64,000 bases of DNA from Planococcus shenhongbingii (GTDB taxonomy: Bacteria; Bacillota; Bacilli; Bacillales_A; Planococcaceae). The first letter of the stretch is position 1. Each line of letters starts with the position of its first letter. A program made the translations under genes and the position numbers. A model generated the notes under the pieces. That model was not told the DNA's origin. It saw nothing but the letters and a program-made list of their open reading frames with translations, and ran no database searches. Of the stretch, positions 25,644 to 33,959 are shown piece after piece. The stretch spans positions 1,736,001 to 1,800,000 of the forward strand of contig NZ_CP129235.1 of the NCBI RefSeq assembly GCF_030413635.1. The letters run 5' to 3'.

Positions 25644-26876
25644 TTGAATAAAAAAATCGTTCTTGCATACTCAGGTGGATTAGATACATCGGTGGCCATT
25701 CCGTGGCTGAAAGGACAAGGCTACGACGTCGTCGCTGTATGCCTGGATATCGGAGAAGGAAAAGATTTAGACTTCATTAAACAAAAAGCGCTTCAAGTTG
25801 GAGCGGTGGAAAGCTACATGATCGACGCAAGAGAAGAGTTTGCCAATGAATACGCATTATTATCGCTTCAAGCACATACATTATATGAAGGCAAATATCC
25901 GCTTGTATCGGCATTGTCCCGTCCGCTTATTTCCAAAAAACTGGTTGAGATTGCTGAAGAAACAGGTTCTACAGCGGTTGCTCACGGCTGTACAGGAAAA
26001 GGCAACGACCAAGTGCGTTTTGAAGTTTCAATCAAATCATTGAATCCTGACCTTGAAGTCGTAGCGCCGGTCCGTGCATGGGCTTGGTCGCGTGATGAAG
26101 AAATCGCTTATGCAAAAGAAAATAATGTTCCGATTCCGGTTAATCTGGACAGCCCGTTCTCTATCGACCAAAACCTTTGGGGCCGCGCCAACGAATGTGG
26201 CGTTCTGGAAGATCCATGGGCAGCGCCGCCGGAAGAAGCTTACGATATTACGACGCCTTTAGAGAATACACCAAATACTCCGGATATCGTTGAAATCGAA
26301 TTTGTGAATGGCGTCCCGACGCAATTAAACGGCGTATCTTATACATTTGCCAAACTGATTTTGGAATTGAATGAAATTGCCGGAAAGCACGGCGTCGGAA
26401 GAATTGATCACGTGGAAAATCGTTTGGTAGGCATCAAATCCCGTGAAATCTACGAAGCTCCAGCTGCCATGACGTTGATTGCAGCTCACAAAGAGCTCGA
26501 AGATATTACACTTGTTAAGGAAATGGCGCATTTCAAACCGGTCATTGAAAAGAAATTGACGGAATTGATTTATGAAGGCCTTTGGTTCTCGCCGCTTCGT
26601 GTAGCATTGCAAGCATTCCTGAAAGAAACGCAAGTTTATGTCAACGGCACAGTGCGCGTTAAATTGTTCAAAGGGCATGCCATCATCGAAGGGCGTAAAT
26701 CACCAAACTCTCTATATAACGAGCAATTGGCAACTTACTCTACAGATGACACTTTCAACCATGCATCGGCTGTCGGCTTTATCGAGTTATGGGGCCTTCC
26801 AACAGTCGTCAACTCCATGGTCAATAAAAAAGAAGTCGTTGTTCCTGAAAACGTGAAAGTAGGCGTTCAATCATGA
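25644..26876 (+). CDS. argG: Argininosuccinate synthase
   Basis: ATP-dependent joining of citrulline and aspartate in arginine synthesis. The N-terminal PP-loop [15 protein letters not shown], the aspartate/citrulline region [14 protein letters not shown] and the [18 protein letters not shown] segment identify it. The frame opens with TTG at 25629, but GGAGG at 25631-25635 sits over that codon and points to TTG 25644 ([12 protein letters not shown]), giving 410 residues, the family norm. Its TGA overlaps the argH ATG by four bases, so the two genes form a coupled operon. Confidence 0.96.
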   Translation: MNKKIVLAYSGGLDTSVAIPWLKGQGYDVVAVCLDIGEGKDLDFIKQKALQVGAVESYMIDAREEFANEYALLSLQAHTLYEGKYPLVSALSRPLISKKLVEIAEETGSTAVAHGCTGKGNDQVRFEVSIKSLNPDLEVVAPVRAWAWSRDEEIAYAKENNVPIPVNLDSPFSIDQNLWGRANECGVLEDPWAAPPEEAYDITTPLENTPNTPDIVEIEFVNGVPTQLNGVSYTFAKLILELNEIAGKHGVGRIDHVENRLVGIKSREIYEAPAAMTLIAAHKELEDITLVKEMAHFKPVIEKKLTELIYEGLWFSPLRVALQAFLKETQVYVNGTVRVKLFKGHAIIEGRKSPNSLYNEQLATYSTDDTFNHASAVGFIELWGLPTVVNSMVNKKEVVVPENVKVGVQS

Positions 26877-28246
26877 CCAAACTGTGGGGCGGCCGTTTTC
26901 AGAAATCGGCCGAACAGTGGGTCGATGAGTTTGGAGCTTCCATTTCTTTCGACCAGAAACTGGTCCTGGAAGATCTGGAAGGCAGCACAGCACATGTCAA
27001 AATGCTGGGAGCTTGCCAGATTCTTTCAGAAGAAGACACAGCTCTTATCTTATCGGGGCTCCAAACGCTGAAAGAAAAAGCGCAAGCCGGCGATTTGGAA
27101 TTCAGCGTTTCGAACGAAGACATCCACTTAAACTTGGAAAAGCATTTAATCGATGAAATCGGCCCGGTCGGCGGCAAACTCCATACAGCGAGAAGCCGCA
27201 ATGACCAAGTGGCAACCGATATGCATCTTTATTTAAAAAACCGGGTCAAAGAAATAATAGAAGCAGTCACTGCGTTCCAGTCGGCCATCGTCGAACAGGC
27301 GGAAGCCCATGTAGAAACTGTGGTGCCAGGCTATACCCATTTGCAGCGCGCACAGCCGATTTCATTCGGCCATCATTTATTGACGTATTTCTGGATGCTT
27401 GAGCGTGATAAAGAACGGTTGTCGGAATCGCTGAAACGCATCGACTTGTCGCCGCTTGGCGCCGGGGCGATGTCCGGAACGACTTTCCCGATTGACCGTG
27501 AGTTGTCTGCCAGCTTCCTCGGCTTTTCCGGCGTTTACCAAAACAGCCTGGACGCCGTCAGTGACCGCGACTTTATCGTTGAATTCCTCAGCAATGCTTC
27601 GATGCTGATGATGCATATGTCGCGTTTTGCTGAAGAAATCATTCTTTGGTCAAGCGAAGAATTCCGTTTTATCGAACTCGACGATGCATTCTCAACCGGC
27701 TCGAGCATTATGCCGCAAAAGAAAAACCCGGATATGGCCGAATTGATCCGCGGCAAGACCGGCCGCGTCTATGGCAACCTTTTCGGATTGCTCACCACGC
27801 TGAAAGGCCTGCCGCTTGCCTACAATAAAGATATGCAAGAAGACAAAGAAGGCATGTTTGATACAGTCCATACATTGATGGGATCCTTGCCGATTTTTGA
27901 AGGCATGGTCCGTACTATGACAGTCCGCACTGATTCTATGGAAAAAGCTGTGCATTCGGACTTTTCGAATGCTACAGAACTCGCCGATTACTTGGCAGCA
28001 AAAGGCATGCCATTCCGTGAAGCGCATGACGTGACCGGAAAACTGGTGTTCACTTGCATCCAGCGCGGTTATTTCCTGAAAGACTTGCCGCTGTCAGATC
28101 TGCAGGATGCCAGTCCCTTGATTGGCGAAGACATCTACGAGACCTTGAAGCCGAAAACTGCGGTAAAGCGCAGAAACTCGCTCGGGGGCACTGGATTTGA
28201 TCAAGTACAGCATCAACTGGGACTTGCCAAGCAACTCATCGGGTAA
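26873..28246 (+). CDS. argH: Argininosuccinate lyase
   Basis: Splits argininosuccinate into arginine and fumarate. It begins with the usual LWGGRFQK and has the signature loop [20 protein letters not shown] of the fumarase/aspartase superfamily, plus [13 protein letters not shown] and [14 protein letters not shown] carrying the active-site residues. Length is 457 residues. Translation starts at ATG 26873 inside the argG stop (ATGA overlap). Two hairpin terminators follow within 150 nt. Confidence 0.96.
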   Translation: MTKLWGGRFQKSAEQWVDEFGASISFDQKLVLEDLEGSTAHVKMLGACQILSEEDTALILSGLQTLKEKAQAGDLEFSVSNEDIHLNLEKHLIDEIGPVGGKLHTARSRNDQVATDMHLYLKNRVKEIIEAVTAFQSAIVEQAEAHVETVVPGYTHLQRAQPISFGHHLLTYFWMLERDKERLSESLKRIDLSPLGAGAMSGTTFPIDRELSASFLGFSGVYQNSLDAVSDRDFIVEFLSNASMLMMHMSRFAEEIILWSSEEFRFIELDDAFSTGSSIMPQKKNPDMAELIRGKTGRVYGNLFGLLTTLKGLPLAYNKDMQEDKEGMFDTVHTLMGSLPIFEGMVRTMTVRTDSMEKAVHSDFSNATELADYLAAKGMPFREAHDVTGKLVFTCIQRGYFLKDLPLSDLQDASPLIGEDIYETLKPKTAVKRRNSLGGTGFDQVQHQLGLAKQLIG

Positions 28247-28296
28247 AAGTCCAATCATATAAGCCAGTTGCGCTTGGTACCCGCATCTGGCCGCCG

Positions 28297-28336
28297 AAAG
28301 CCGATTTTCCTCTCCCCAAAGGAAAATCGGCTTTTA
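28297..28336 (+). terminator. argGH terminator
   Basis: AAAGCCGATTTTCCT pairs perfectly with AGGAAAATCGGCTTT around an 8-nt loop, then a short T tract. Confidence 0.85.
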
Positions 28337-28352
28337 CTTGTATTTTTGGCCT

Positions 28353-28394
28353 AAGCTGATTTCCTGCTTTTCGATGAGGAAACCAGCTTTTTTT
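28353..28394 (+). terminator. Second hairpin downstream of argH
   Basis: AAGCTGATTTCCT pairs with AGGAAACCAGCTT apart from one or two positions, followed by a run of T residues. It partly repeats the stem sequence of the preceding terminator. Confidence 0.75.
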
Positions 28395-28419
28395 GTGTTG
28401 GATGCCAAGGTGATTTACT

Positions 28420-28492
28420 GTTATTTCCTTTGCAGACTGAACTACTTTCTTTTCAAACATCAATAACTTTCTTTTGCCCGGAAGAATAATTG
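28420..28492. repeat. Short degenerate tandem repeat upstream of polY2
   Basis: ACTTTCTTTT occurs at 28444 and again 22 nt later at 28466; a weaker relative (TTATTTCCTTTG) precedes them at 28421. The period and T-rich core recall the 21-nt arrays at 18.1 and 53.1 kb, but the match is poor and may be chance in T-rich sequence. Confidence 0.35.
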
Positions 28493-28543
28493 CCGGAATC
28501 GTCCACAATAGTTTAGCAAAAGCAGAAAACGGTTATTGATTAA

Positions 28544-28555
28544 GAACAAATGTTC
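28544..28555. promoter_or_regulatory. LexA box upstream of polY2
   Basis: GAACAAATGTTC followed by G matches the SOS box core GAACNNNNGTTC. It is 41 nt upstream of the start codon of the second Y-family polymerase. Confidence 0.8.
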
Positions 28556-28596
28556 GTATATGATTATAAAAGACAGAAAAAAGGAGGCGGAAAGTC

Positions 28597-29877
28597 ATGT
28601 ATGAGGGATTGGAAACACGGCCCATCATCTGCCTTGACATGCGCAGTTTCTATGCCAGTTGTGCTGCAATCGACCTCGGCCTTGATCCGCTGACAGCTTG
28701 CATTGCCGTCATCGGCAATCAGGAGCGGCGCGGCAGCGTGGTGCTGGCGGCATCACCGGTGTTGAAAAAGGATTTCGGGGTCAGGACTGGCACCCGGCTG
28801 TTTGAGATTTCAGATGATCCACGGATCCAGAAAATTGAACCGAAAATGGGCTTCTTTCTGAAAGTATCGATGGAAATTACGCGATTGCTGAAGGAATACG
28901 TACCGGCTGAAGCCATCCATGTCTATAGCGTCGATGAAAGTTTTGTCGACTTGAGTGGCACCGGGAAATTATGGGGGACACCCGAAGAACTTATTGCGCG
29001 CATTCAAGACGACATCATTCGGCAATTTTGCCTGCCTTCCGCCATCGGCATGGGGCCGAATATGCTGCTGGCGAAACTGGCACTCGATCTGGAAGCGAAA
29101 AAGGCAGGGTTTGCAAAATGGACATATGAAGATGTGCCGAAGAAATTATGGCCGGTCACGCCGCTCAGCAAAATGTGGGGCATCGGTTCACGGCTGGAAG
29201 CCACTTTGAACGGCATGGGGATTTTTTCAGTCGGCGACTTGGCGCATTGCGAACTTGTGCAGCTGGAAGAAAGTTTCGGCATTCTCGGCAATCAGCTTTA
29301 CCACCATGCTTGGGGCATCGATTTGTCGGAACTCGGTGCGCCGCTTGTGGAAGGGCAAGTCAGTTACGGCAAAGGGCAGATCCTTTACCGGGATTACACG
29401 ACGGCCAAGGATATTTCGGCGGTACTGCTGGAAATGGCGGAAGATGTCGCCAGGCGCGCGCGCACAGCTGGAAAAGCGGGGCGCACGGTTTCGCTGTCGG
29501 TCGGCTACAGCAAAAAAGCGTTCGGGGGAGGGTTTCATCGCTCGCGGACGATCGATGAAGCGACAAACGATACATTGAAAATCTATGCCGTGTGCAAAGC
29601 GCTGCTGTCGGAGTTCTATGATGGGCGGCCGGCCAGAAGGCTTGCCATCACGCTGACGAAGCTGGAAGATGAAACATCGATGCAATTGAGTTTGTTTGAA
29701 CAGCGGAAATGGCAGAACCGGAAATTGGGGGAAGCGATGGACCAGTTGCGGGCAAAATATGGTCCGACTGCGGTACTGCGCGCCGTTTCCTATACAGAAG
29801 CCGGCACGGCGCTTGAACGGGCGAATTTAATCGGCGGCCATAAAGCGGATGGCAGTATTGAGGAACCGGAAGACTGA
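28597..29877 (+). CDS. Y-family DNA polymerase (PolY2/YqjW, UvrX-like)
   Basis: Second translesion polymerase of the window. It has CLDMRSFYASCAA with the catalytic Asp, VYSVDESFVDLSGT with the catalytic Asp-Glu, and AIGMGPNMLLAKLALD, KMWGIGSRLEATLNGMGI and SLSVGYSKKAFGGGF in the DNA-binding parts. It resembles the YqjW/UvrX subgroup rather than DinB/YqjH: Cys replaces Glu in YASVE, and Lys-rich strands occur near the end. 426 residues. ATG 28597 follows AAAGGAGGCGGAAAG. The LexA box upstream predicts SOS induction. No YolD-like partner gene follows, which differs from many uvrX loci. Confidence 0.9.
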   Translation: MYEGLETRPIICLDMRSFYASCAAIDLGLDPLTACIAVIGNQERRGSVVLAASPVLKKDFGVRTGTRLFEISDDPRIQKIEPKMGFFLKVSMEITRLLKEYVPAEAIHVYSVDESFVDLSGTGKLWGTPEELIARIQDDIIRQFCLPSAIGMGPNMLLAKLALDLEAKKAGFAKWTYEDVPKKLWPVTPLSKMWGIGSRLEATLNGMGIFSVGDLAHCELVQLEESFGILGNQLYHHAWGIDLSELGAPLVEGQVSYGKGQILYRDYTTAKDISAVLLEMAEDVARRARTAGKAGRTVSLSVGYSKKAFGGGFHRSRTIDEATNDTLKIYAVCKALLSEFYDGRPARRLAITLTKLEDETSMQLSLFEQRKWQNRKLGEAMDQLRAKYGPTAVLRAVSYTEAGTALERANLIGGHKADGSIEEPED

Positions 29878-29880
29878 TAG

Positions 29881-30570
29881 CCCGTGAACCATAAAAGCCT
29901 GGTTGAAAATTTGGCCAAGTACACCGGTTTATTAATGAACTGCCGCGGAGCAGAGTTCCTTTTTTCCCGGCGGACAGCGGCCACTCGCCGCTTTTGCAAC
30001 CGAAATGGAAACAGAAGGGGCAATTAAACTAAGTGCTTTTTAAGGCAATACATGTAAAAAACTACATAAGGTAAAATTTAAAGAAGTCAAAAACGAAAAG
30101 AGAAAAACCGGAAATAAGAAAGAGAAAAACAGGAAATCACCCTGGACTCTATTCTTTTGAAATTTGTAGCTTACTGGAAGGAACCACAATTGAAATGGGC
30201 TTAGGAGTGTTCAAGGCAACACAAGGAGACATAAATTTTACGACAAAAAGCGCAGGCGAGCCGCGGAACCATTCCAAAAGCCCTTCAAAAATAATTTAAT
30301 AAAAAGTGCATTTCAATAATACATGTAGAAAACTACATAAGGTAATTTAGCAAAAATTCAAAACCAGCAACAAGAAAGAACCGGCAAAGAGAAAAAGAAA
30401 AAATGCAGAAAAGAAGAAGGGGGAAAAAACGGCAAGGCCATTGAAAAGTCAGACTGTCATCGGTGCTAAACGAGAAATTCTATTTTTCACATTGTCCACA
30501 AAGATGTCACAGGCAAAGGGGCGGTTATGTGAGAATAAATTTGGTAAGATAGGTAGAGCATAGTGAAAGG
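29881..30570. repeat. Gene-free purine-rich interval with a 28-nt direct repeat
   Basis: About 690 nt with no credible gene. Two near-identical 28-nt sequences, AATACATGTA-(A/G)AAAACTACATAAGGTAA, lie at 30047-30074 and 30318-30345 (one mismatch, 271 nt apart), each preceded by AAGTGC. Each is followed by A- and G-rich sequence with repeated AAGAAAGA/GAGAAAAA runs. The repeat contains the palindrome TACATGTA. No terminator or clear promoter is seen until the ccdA leader. The origin and role are unknown. Confidence 0.6.
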
Positions 30571-30579
30571 GTGACAATT

Positions 30580-31290
30580 GTGGCCGCTGATATAAATTTG
30601 TTTCTCGCGTTTGGTGCGGGATTTCTGAGTTTTATTTCGCCTTGTACATTGCCGCTGTACCCGGCTTTTTTATCGTACATTACTGGAATGTCGATTGATG
30701 AACTCAAAAATGATAAAAAGGTCATGCGCCGAAGAGGCATGTACCATACATTATTTTTCTTATTAGGATTCTCAACCATCTTTATTGCTCTCGGTTTCAG
30801 CACTTCTTTCTTTTATGAATGGTTTATCCGTTATGATGATTTGATTCGTCAATTGGGTGCGATTTTTATCGTCCTGTTCGGGTTGATGATTATCGGAGTA
30901 TTTACACCGAAGTTCTTGATGCAGGACCGAAAACTTTCGTTTAAAAACCGGCCTTCCGGTTTTCTTGGGACATTCGTCATCGGGATTGCTTTTGCGGCGG
31001 GATGGACACCGTGTACGGGTCCGATCACAGCCGCCATTTATGCGCTGGCAGCAACAAACCCGGGATCCGGCATCTGGTATATGGTGGCTTATATTCTCGG
31101 TTTTGCCATTCCATTCTTTGTCTTGTCATTCTTTGTGGCCCAAACTGGCTGGCTTCGCAGAAACAGCCAGAAGATTATGACGGTCGGCGGCTATGTTATG
31201 ATAGCTGTGGGAATCTTGCTGTTCTTTGACGGGATGACGTACATTATCCAAATCCTGAGCCCGTTGTTCGGCGATTTCCAAGGGTTTTGA
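30580..31290 (+). CDS. ccdA: Cytochrome c biogenesis protein CcdA
   Basis: Membrane thiol-reductant transporter that passes electrons from the cytoplasm to extracytoplasmic thioredoxin-like proteins for cytochrome c maturation. Six hydrophobic segments; the first conserved Cys is in [20 protein letters not shown] and the second in [18 protein letters not shown], as required for the CcdA disulfide pair. The open frame begins at GTG 30571, which lies in the ribosome binding site AAAGGGTG; GTG 30580 with an 8-nt spacer is preferred ([15 protein letters not shown]), giving 236 residues like B. subtilis CcdA. Confidence 0.9.
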   Translation: MAADINLFLAFGAGFLSFISPCTLPLYPAFLSYITGMSIDELKNDKKVMRRRGMYHTLFFLLGFSTIFIALGFSTSFFYEWFIRYDDLIRQLGAIFIVLFGLMIIGVFTPKFLMQDRKLSFKNRPSGFLGTFVIGIAFAAGWTPCTGPITAAIYALAATNPGSGIWYMVAYILGFAIPFFVLSFFVAQTGWLRRNSQKIMTVGGYVMIAVGILLFFDGMTYIIQILSPLFGDFQGF

Positions 31291-31311
31291 TTGAGGGACT
31301 AAGAAAAACTT

Positions 31312-31352
31312 CACTCAGTGGAGGTCTATCCTCCCGAGTGTTAGTTGAACCA
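31312..31352 (+). ncRNA. Hairpin plus TTAGTTGAACCA element between ccdA and ccdC
   Basis: CACTCAGTGGAGG pairs with CCTCCCGAGTG around TCTAT and is followed directly by TTAGTTGAACCA. This is the same layout as the first half of the brxB leader (hairpin, then TTAGCTGAACCA). No T run follows, so it is not a normal terminator. TTGAAC of the motif could also act as a -35 for a -10-like AATAAT 17 nt downstream, so its nature is open. In B. subtilis the space between ccdA and ccdC holds yneI, which is absent here. Confidence 0.4.
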
Positions 31353-31417
31353 TGAAAATGAAAATGCAATAATAGAAGAAAGAGGCCGGAAAATAAAGCG
31401 CTTTGAGGTGAAAAAAT

Positions 31418-31927
31418 ATGTTTGAAATATTGGAGACGATTCCTTCTTGGCTAATGCTTTCGGTGACAACTGTCGGAGCGCTCGGTATGGGGATTATGGC
31501 TATGGTGGTACGGACCAAATCCGCTAAAAAACCAGCCTCAGCGAAAAAAATCATTTTGCCGCCTTTGTTTATGTCTACCGGTGCTTTGATGTTCGTTTTT
31601 CCGTTTTTCCGCGTCGCACCCATGCAAATTCTGGAAGCTTTAGCAGTCGGCATGTTGTTTTCGACGGTGCTGATCTGGACATCGAAATTCGAAATCCGGG
31701 ACGGGGACATCTACTTGAAGCAATCGAAAGCATTTGTCTTTATCCTGCTTGGGTTATTGCTGATCCGCCTGATTGGAAAAGTCGTTTTGAGTTCAACGAT
31801 TGACATCGGCGAACTGGGCGGCATGTTCTGGATCCTTGCCTTCGGAATGATTGTTCCGTGGCGCTTGGCGATGTTCCTGCAATACAAAAAGCTTCAAGAA
31901 AAAATAGAAAGCGCAGTTCCTCATTAA
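31418..31927 (+). CDS. ccdC: CcdC family membrane protein (YneJ)
   Basis: A 169-residue integral membrane protein with about five hydrophobic stretches (MLSVTTVGALGMGIMAMVV, LPPLFMSTGALMFVFPFF, ILEALAVGMLFSTVLIW, AFVFILLGLLLIRLIG, MFWILAFGMIVPWRLAMFL) and a short basic tail. It matches CcdC, located downstream of ccdA in Bacillus; its exact biochemical role is not settled. ATG 31418 follows TTTGAGGTG. The terminator at 31904 overlaps its last codons. Confidence 0.83.
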   Translation: MFEILETIPSWLMLSVTTVGALGMGIMAMVVRTKSAKKPASAKKIILPPLFMSTGALMFVFPFFRVAPMQILEALAVGMLFSTVLIWTSKFEIRDGDIYLKQSKAFVFILLGLLLIRLIGKVVLSSTIDIGELGGMFWILAFGMIVPWRLAMFLQYKKLQEKIESAVPH

Positions 31928-31945
31928 GGAACTGCGCTTTCTATT
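31904..31945 (+). terminator. ccdC terminator
   Basis: AGAAAGCGCAGTTCCT pairs exactly with AGGAACTGCGCTTTCT around CATTA and overlaps the stop codon. Confidence 0.85.
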
Positions 31946-31977
31946 TGCGTTCTTATCAACCATAGCTTATCTAAAAG

Positions 31978-32020
31978 AAAAAACTGCAGGCACCGCGGCG
32001 TTGCCGGGGATGCCTGCAGT
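31978..32020 (-). terminator. Terminator of the DUF2621 gene
   Basis: On the minus strand ACTGCAGGCAT pairs with TGCCTGCAGT and is followed by a TTTTTTC run at 31977-31983. The stem core CTGCAGGCA also forms the terminator at 17995-18041, over 14 kb away. It lies downstream of the minus-strand gene. Confidence 0.75.
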
Positions 32021-32055
32021 CTGGAGCGCAGATTCCCCTCAAGGACTGCGCTTTT

Positions 32056-32490
32056 TTATTTCTCGAAATATTGCTCGTAAGGATTGACGTCAATCTGCAT
32101 TTCCGCCAGTTTTTTGCGCAGAAATTTATGGTCACGTTTTGGAGTTGCCTCGATATACCCTCGAATGATGTGTTCAAGCTTCATCTTCTTCGCTTTTTCT
32201 TCCAATAAAATCTGGCCAATTTTCCCGGCGATTTTTTGCTTGGCGACGGGACGGAACAAATCCGGAACCGGCTGCACCAATTCATTCAGCATCGCTTTTT
32301 CTTCTGTTCCCCATAAATGGATGGTTTTATCTACATAGTATTCTTCCCAGTTCAAATCAGACAATCCGTCTTTTTTTGGCATCGACTTGAGAAATTTCCG
32401 GAACATGAAAAAGCCGCCTATTGCAAACAAGCCAACTAAGACTACGACCCAAAACAGGATAAACCATAAAAACCAGCCTTCAAGTGCCAC
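32056..32490 (-). CDS. yneK: DUF2621 family membrane protein (YneK)
   Basis: A 144-residue protein with one long N-terminal membrane helix (GWFLWFILFWVVVLVGLFAIGGFFMF) and a basic cytoplasmic domain (LNWEEYYVDKTIHLWG, IIRGYIEATPKRDHKFLRKKL). It matches the YneK/DUF2621 family that lies next to ccdC in Bacillus. Function is unknown. The frame extends to 32520, but GAGGTGA followed 5 nt later by GTG 32490 (MALEGWFLWF) is the better start and agrees with the short N-terminus of the family. Confidence 0.78.
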   Translation of the reverse strand: MALEGWFLWFILFWVVVLVGLFAIGGFFMFRKFLKSMPKKDGLSDLNWEEYYVDKTIHLWGTEEKAMLNELVQPVPDLFRPVAKQKIAGKIGQILLEEKAKKMKLEHIIRGYIEATPKRDHKFLRKKLAEMQIDVNPYEQYFEK

Positions 32491-32611
32491 TTTGTTCACC
32501 TCGTTTATTCTTACCTTCATCTATTATAGAAGGATTTTCGTAAAAGTTCATTAAAAAAGTATCTTCTTTTTTCATTTGTGTCTATATAGCGAATGAAAGG
32601 AGGTGAGCAAC

Positions 32612-32830
32612 ATGGCAGCAAGCGAATTCAAGAACGCGAACATCCGGTGCACGTTTGACAACGGGCTGGATGACAAAGGCAAGACGAAGAAAAAAGTAAA
32701 AGCGTATCACAATGTAAGGGAAACAGCTGCAGCAGACGGCATCTATGCGGTGGCAATCGTTTTATCGGATTTTGGAACCAAGGAATTATTGTTCCTTGAA
32801 AAGCAATCCGGGTTGAACATCTACGCATAA
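32612..32830 (+). CDS. DUF1659 family protein
   Basis: A 72-residue protein (MAASEFKNANIRCTFDNGLD, then KVKAYHNVRETAAADGIYAV) typical of the small DUF1659 family in Bacillales. A strong site AAAGGAGGTGAG precedes ATG 32612; the GTG at 32603 lies in it. It heads a trio with a DUF2922 protein (20 nt downstream) and a YvrJ-like peptide. The function of these families is not known to me; their repeated association suggests a joint role. Confidence 0.82.
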   Translation: MAASEFKNANIRCTFDNGLDDKGKTKKKVKAYHNVRETAAADGIYAVAIVLSDFGTKELLFLEKQSGLNIYA

Positions 32831-32850
32831 TGAAAAAGGAGGAATAAGGA

Positions 32851-33066
32851 ATGGCAAAAACATTGGAACTGGTCTTTGAAACGACGGCGGGAAAAGAAGT
32901 GACCTTGTCGGTTGAAGAACCGCGCGAAAACCTCACACCGCTGGAATTGCAGACGGGCATGCAGACCATCATCACGCACAATATCTTTGAAGTGGAAGGA
33001 TCAGCATTTGCCACAGCGAAAGCCGCGCGCATTGTGGAGCGCAATGTAGTGGATTACCAAGTGTAA
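32851..33066 (+). CDS. DUF2922 family protein
   Basis: A 71-residue protein (MAKTLELVFETTAGKEVTLSVEEP, then ITHNIFEVEGSAFATAKAARIVERNVVDYQV) with the alternating pattern of a small beta-alpha domain. It matches DUF2922, commonly next to DUF1659 genes. The site AAAGGAGGAATAAGG precedes its ATG. A terminator follows, separating it from the YvrJ-like peptide. No cysteines, no membrane segment and no enzymatic motif are visible. Confidence 0.82.
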   Translation: MAKTLELVFETTAGKEVTLSVEEPRENLTPLELQTGMQTIITHNIFEVEGSAFATAKAARIVERNVVDYQV

Positions 33067-33081
33067 AGAAATACGGCAAAT

Positions 33082-33112
33082 TGGGCTCTCCTAAAGCAGG
33101 AGGGCCTTTTTA
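33082..33112 (+). terminator. Hairpin between DUF2922 and YvrJ-like genes
   Basis: GGCTCTCCT pairs with AGGAGGGCC around AAAGC and is followed by TTTTT. It is moderate in strength and may let part of the transcription through into the next gene. Confidence 0.75.
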
Positions 33113-33133
33113 AATAGAAGCGAGGTGGAAAAA

Positions 33134-33262
33134 ATGGATGAGTGGATGCGCTTGATCCAGGAAGTGGGCTTCCCGATCTTTGTGTCATTTTACTTGATGC
33201 ACCGGGTGGAAGCGAAGCTTGTGGCAATACACGACGCATTGATCACCTTAAAGATTTCCTGA
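33134..33262 (+). CDS. YvrJ-like membrane miniprotein
   Basis: A 42-residue peptide too short for most gene finders: MDEWMRLIQEVGFPIFVSF followed by YLMHRVEAKLVAIHDALITL. A short hydrophobic segment (VGFPIFVSFYLM) is followed by an amphipathic helix, the pattern of the YvrJ family and reminiscent of small holin-like proteins. The site GAGGTGG is 7 nt before ATG 33134. It belongs with the DUF1659 and DUF2922 genes upstream. Confidence 0.72.
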   Translation: MDEWMRLIQEVGFPIFVSFYLMHRVEAKLVAIHDALITLKIS

Positions 33263-33357
33263 CTTCACAGATTTGTGACAAAGCGGGGTGGTCAACAGTT
33301 GTATTGGCGACAAGCTTTCGCTAAGATTGAGGTTATGGACGAATGGAGGAATACAGC

Positions 33358-33918
33358 ATGAGATACATGAAAGCCGCCTTCCTCATGGGACTGATTTTAC
33401 TTCTTTCAGCTTGCGGCAGCGAACAAATCGACGACTTTTCATACACTGATCATAGAGGAGAGACCGTTTCTCTTGAAAGCTTAAAAGGCACGCCTTGGCT
33501 CGCCACTTTTGTCTTTACGAATTGCGAAACTGTATGTCCACCGATGACGTTCAATATGGCCGGCATCCAGGAAGAATTGGTGAAGCAAGGCATCGAGGAT
33601 TACAAAATCATCGCTTTCAGCGTTGATCCGAAGGAAGACACACCGGAGAAAATGGAACAGTATCTCAAGAACTTTTCCGTTCCGGATGAATCGAAATGGC
33701 ATTTGCTGACTGGATACAGCCAGCAGGAAATCTCGGATTTTGCCGTAGATAATTTCAAAACTTTAGTCAAAGACGATCCGAACAGCAATCAAGTGATCCA
33801 TGGAACTTCGTTTTATTTGATGGATAAAGAAGGTGCCATCGCCAATAACTACGATGGTTTTACCGATGTGCCAGTAGAAGAAATCACCAAAGATCTGAAG
33901 GCATTAATAGAAAAATAA
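33358..33918 (+). CDS. SCO family copper-binding lipoprotein (YpmQ-like)
   Basis: Thioredoxin-fold Sco1/SenC protein that helps assemble the CuA centre of cytochrome c oxidase. The signal peptide ends in LLSAC, a lipobox, so it should be anchored outside the membrane. The copper/thiol motif CETVCPP (CxxxC) and the conserved His in VIHGTSFYLM are present. 186 residues. GGAGGA before ATG 33358 fixes the start (MRYMKAAFLMGL). It is preceded by about 95 nt without features and is not obviously operonic with the YvrJ-like gene. Confidence 0.9.
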   Translation: MRYMKAAFLMGLILLLSACGSEQIDDFSYTDHRGETVSLESLKGTPWLATFVFTNCETVCPPMTFNMAGIQEELVKQGIEDYKIIAFSVDPKEDTPEKMEQYLKNFSVPDESKWHLLTGYSQQEISDFAVDNFKTLVKDDPNSNQVIHGTSFYLMDKEGAIANNYDGFTDVPVEEITKDLKALIEK

Positions 33919-33947
33919 AAAAACCGGTCAATGACCGGTTTTTTTAT
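33916..33947 (+). terminator. SCO gene terminator
   Basis: AAAAAACCGGTCA-ATGACCGGTTTTTTT, a nearly perfect palindrome with a T run. A sister hairpin with the same ACCGGTCA core lies at 34513-34542 after mscL. Confidence 0.92.
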
Positions 33948-33959
33948 TTTGTTGGGAAA

